From Aquimarina sp. MMG016 (GTDB lineage Bacteria > Bacteroidota > Bacteroidia > Flavobacteriales > Flavobacteriaceae): a stretch of DNA of 64,000 nt. Of the stretch, positions 63,237 to 64,000 are shown one piece after another. Each line of letters begins with the position of its first letter. Position 1 is the stretch's first letter. The stretch is taken from NCBI RefSeq assembly GCF_018100805.1, contig NZ_JAGJEA010000011.1, forward strand, positions 1 to 64,000, read 5' to 3'. Under the pieces are notes generated by a model that saw only the letters and a list, made by a program, of their open reading frames with translations, was not told the DNA's origin and did not search any database. The translations under genes and the position numbers were made by a program.

Positions 63237-64000
63237 ATGAGAAAACCTATATTTATTGTAATTTTCATCTCTACATTTTTAATTTCTGCACAACAAAGAA
63301 ATTTCCAAGAGGAATCCGTAGTTATTTCTGGTTTGATATTAGATCAAGACACTAATAAACCATTGGAATATGCAACTGTATCTTTCTATAACTCTAGATT
63401 GCAAAAAATAATAACCGGTGGTATTACAGATAAAAATGGAAAATTTAGTATCGAAGTCAATAGAGGAATTTATGATATCAATATTGAATTCATTTCTTTT
63501 AAAACTAAAAAGCTTCCCAAGCAAAAATTATTCAAATCTAAAGATATAGGTACAATAACATTAAGCTTAGATAGAGAAACTCTTGATGATGTGGTAGTAG
63601 TTGCAGAAAAAACTACCGTAGAAATCAAATTGGATAAAAAAATCTATAATGTGGGTAAAGATCTTACCATAAGGGGTGGGACTGTTAGTGATGTATTAGA
63701 TAATGTGCCTTCTGTATCTGTAGATGTTGAGGGTAATGTCGCTTTACGCGGAAACGACAATGTTAGAATATTGATTAATGGAAAACCTTCTGGATTAGTC
63801 GGATTGAATAGTACAGATGCATTGCGACAACTACCTGCAGAATCCATTGAACGTGTAGAAGTAATCACATCTCCTTCTGCACGGTATGATGCTGAAGGAA
63901 CAGCAGGAATATTAAATATTATTCTAAGACGAAGTAAACTTCAGGGATTGAACGGTGCTCTAACTATGAACTCTGGATTTCCATTTCAGGCTGGTATATC
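63237..64000 (+). CDS. TonB-dependent receptor, N-terminal part (cut by the window end)
   Basis: The ATG at 63237 opens a frame that stays open to the last base (254 codons). Signal peptide (IFIVIFISTFLISAQ), then a carboxypeptidase-like regulatory domain (SGLILDQDTNKPLEYATVSF to FKTKKLPK), then the start of the TonB plug (VSDVLDNVPSVSVDVEGNVA, ALRGNDNVRILINGKPSGL, IERVEVITSPSARYDAEGTAG). This is the OMP_b-brl_3 type of Bacteroidota receptor. The barrel lies beyond the window. Substrate unknown. Confidence 0.85.
   Translation, partial: MRKPIFIVIFISTFLISAQQRNFQEESVVISGLILDQDTNKPLEYATVSFYNSRLQKIITGGITDKNGKFSIEVNRGIYDINIEFISFKTKKLPKQKLFKSKDIGTITLSLDRETLDDVVVVAEKTTVEIKLDKKIYNVGKDLTIRGGTVSDVLDNVPSVSVDVEGNVALRGNDNVRILINGKPSGLVGLNSTDALRQLPAESIERVEVITSPSARYDAEGTAGILNIILRRSKLQGLNGALTMNSGFPFQAGI

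Noticed and set aside
1-64000. tRNA, rRNA, transposase, integrase, restriction-modification or CRISPR-Cas genes
   Set aside because: I looked for them and found none that can be supported from the sequence.

Overview
The window looks like chromosomal DNA of a marine-type member of the family Flavobacteriaceae (phylum Bacteroidota). The DNA is strongly AT-rich. One protein carries a type IX secretion (T9SS) C-terminal sorting domain. There are many short lipoproteins, a TonB-dependent receptor with a carboxypeptidase-like N-terminal domain, -7 boxes of the Bacteroidota form TAnnTTTG, and families such as DUF4834, DUF4348, YHYH and DUF4874/DUF4832. I cannot name the genus; Aquimarina or a relative would fit, but that is a guess.

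Region 1 (about 1-17,000) is accessory DNA. Short, mostly plus-strand genes (TIR-domain protein, SRPBCC-like protein, Coa1-like protein, one-propeller lipoprotein, NTF2-like lipoprotein, barstar-like protein and others) are separated by recurring 50-200 bp elements. Most of these elements start with an AAC-containing box followed by a GTATATAA-like stretch. Several contain internal hairpins and end in a box close to ATACACAAACCGTTA. In five segments the first bases are the imperfect or perfect reverse complement of the last bases of the same segment, which is how integron gene cassettes and their attC sites behave. No integrase gene is present, so this looks like an integrase-less cassette array (CALIN-like) or an unnamed flavobacterial equivalent. 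It also holds gene fragments, a half-site and a site-only mini-unit. A six-gene module (ECF sigma factor, small membrane protein, CpxP/Spy-like protein, YHYH lipoprotein, YwqK-like lipoprotein, SCO1-like protein) lies between two of the elements. An AraC/SDR/methyltransferase group follows.

Region 2 (about 17,000-33,400) is ordinary core genome: a large PLP enzyme, lipoproteins, an LRR protein, a glyoxalase-fold protein, a GH31 glycosidase, an MBL-fold hydrolase, thiol peroxidase (bcp), a cysteine-free endonuclease III, an ECF sigma factor with a small 48-codon gene downstream, and uvrA.

Region 3 (about 33,400-38,860) holds two related secreted proteins rich in Tyr, Arg and Asn. One has a very long Arg/Ser tail. 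Both genes are preceded by the same sigma-54-like promoter box, and between them lie an amidohydrolase, a DUF4348 protein and an SGNH-like lipoprotein.

Region 4 (about 38,860-59,840) contains a minus-strand envelope-glycan operon (DUF4834, YfhO, GT4, flippase), an outer-membrane barrel with a charged coiled-coil tail, and a pair of PLP enzymes that fit cysteate synthase and cysteate acyltransferase of sulfonolipid (capnine) synthesis. Further genes encode a prolyl oligopeptidase, YbaB, a thioredoxin, an OmpA-family protein, threonine aldolase and a large zinc protease. prfB here has the canonical +1 programmed frameshift, and an ArsC-like gene follows it.

Region 5 (59,840-64,000) has a very long lipoprotein of Ig-like/PKD domains with its companion barrel protein, and ends inside a TonB-dependent receptor gene.
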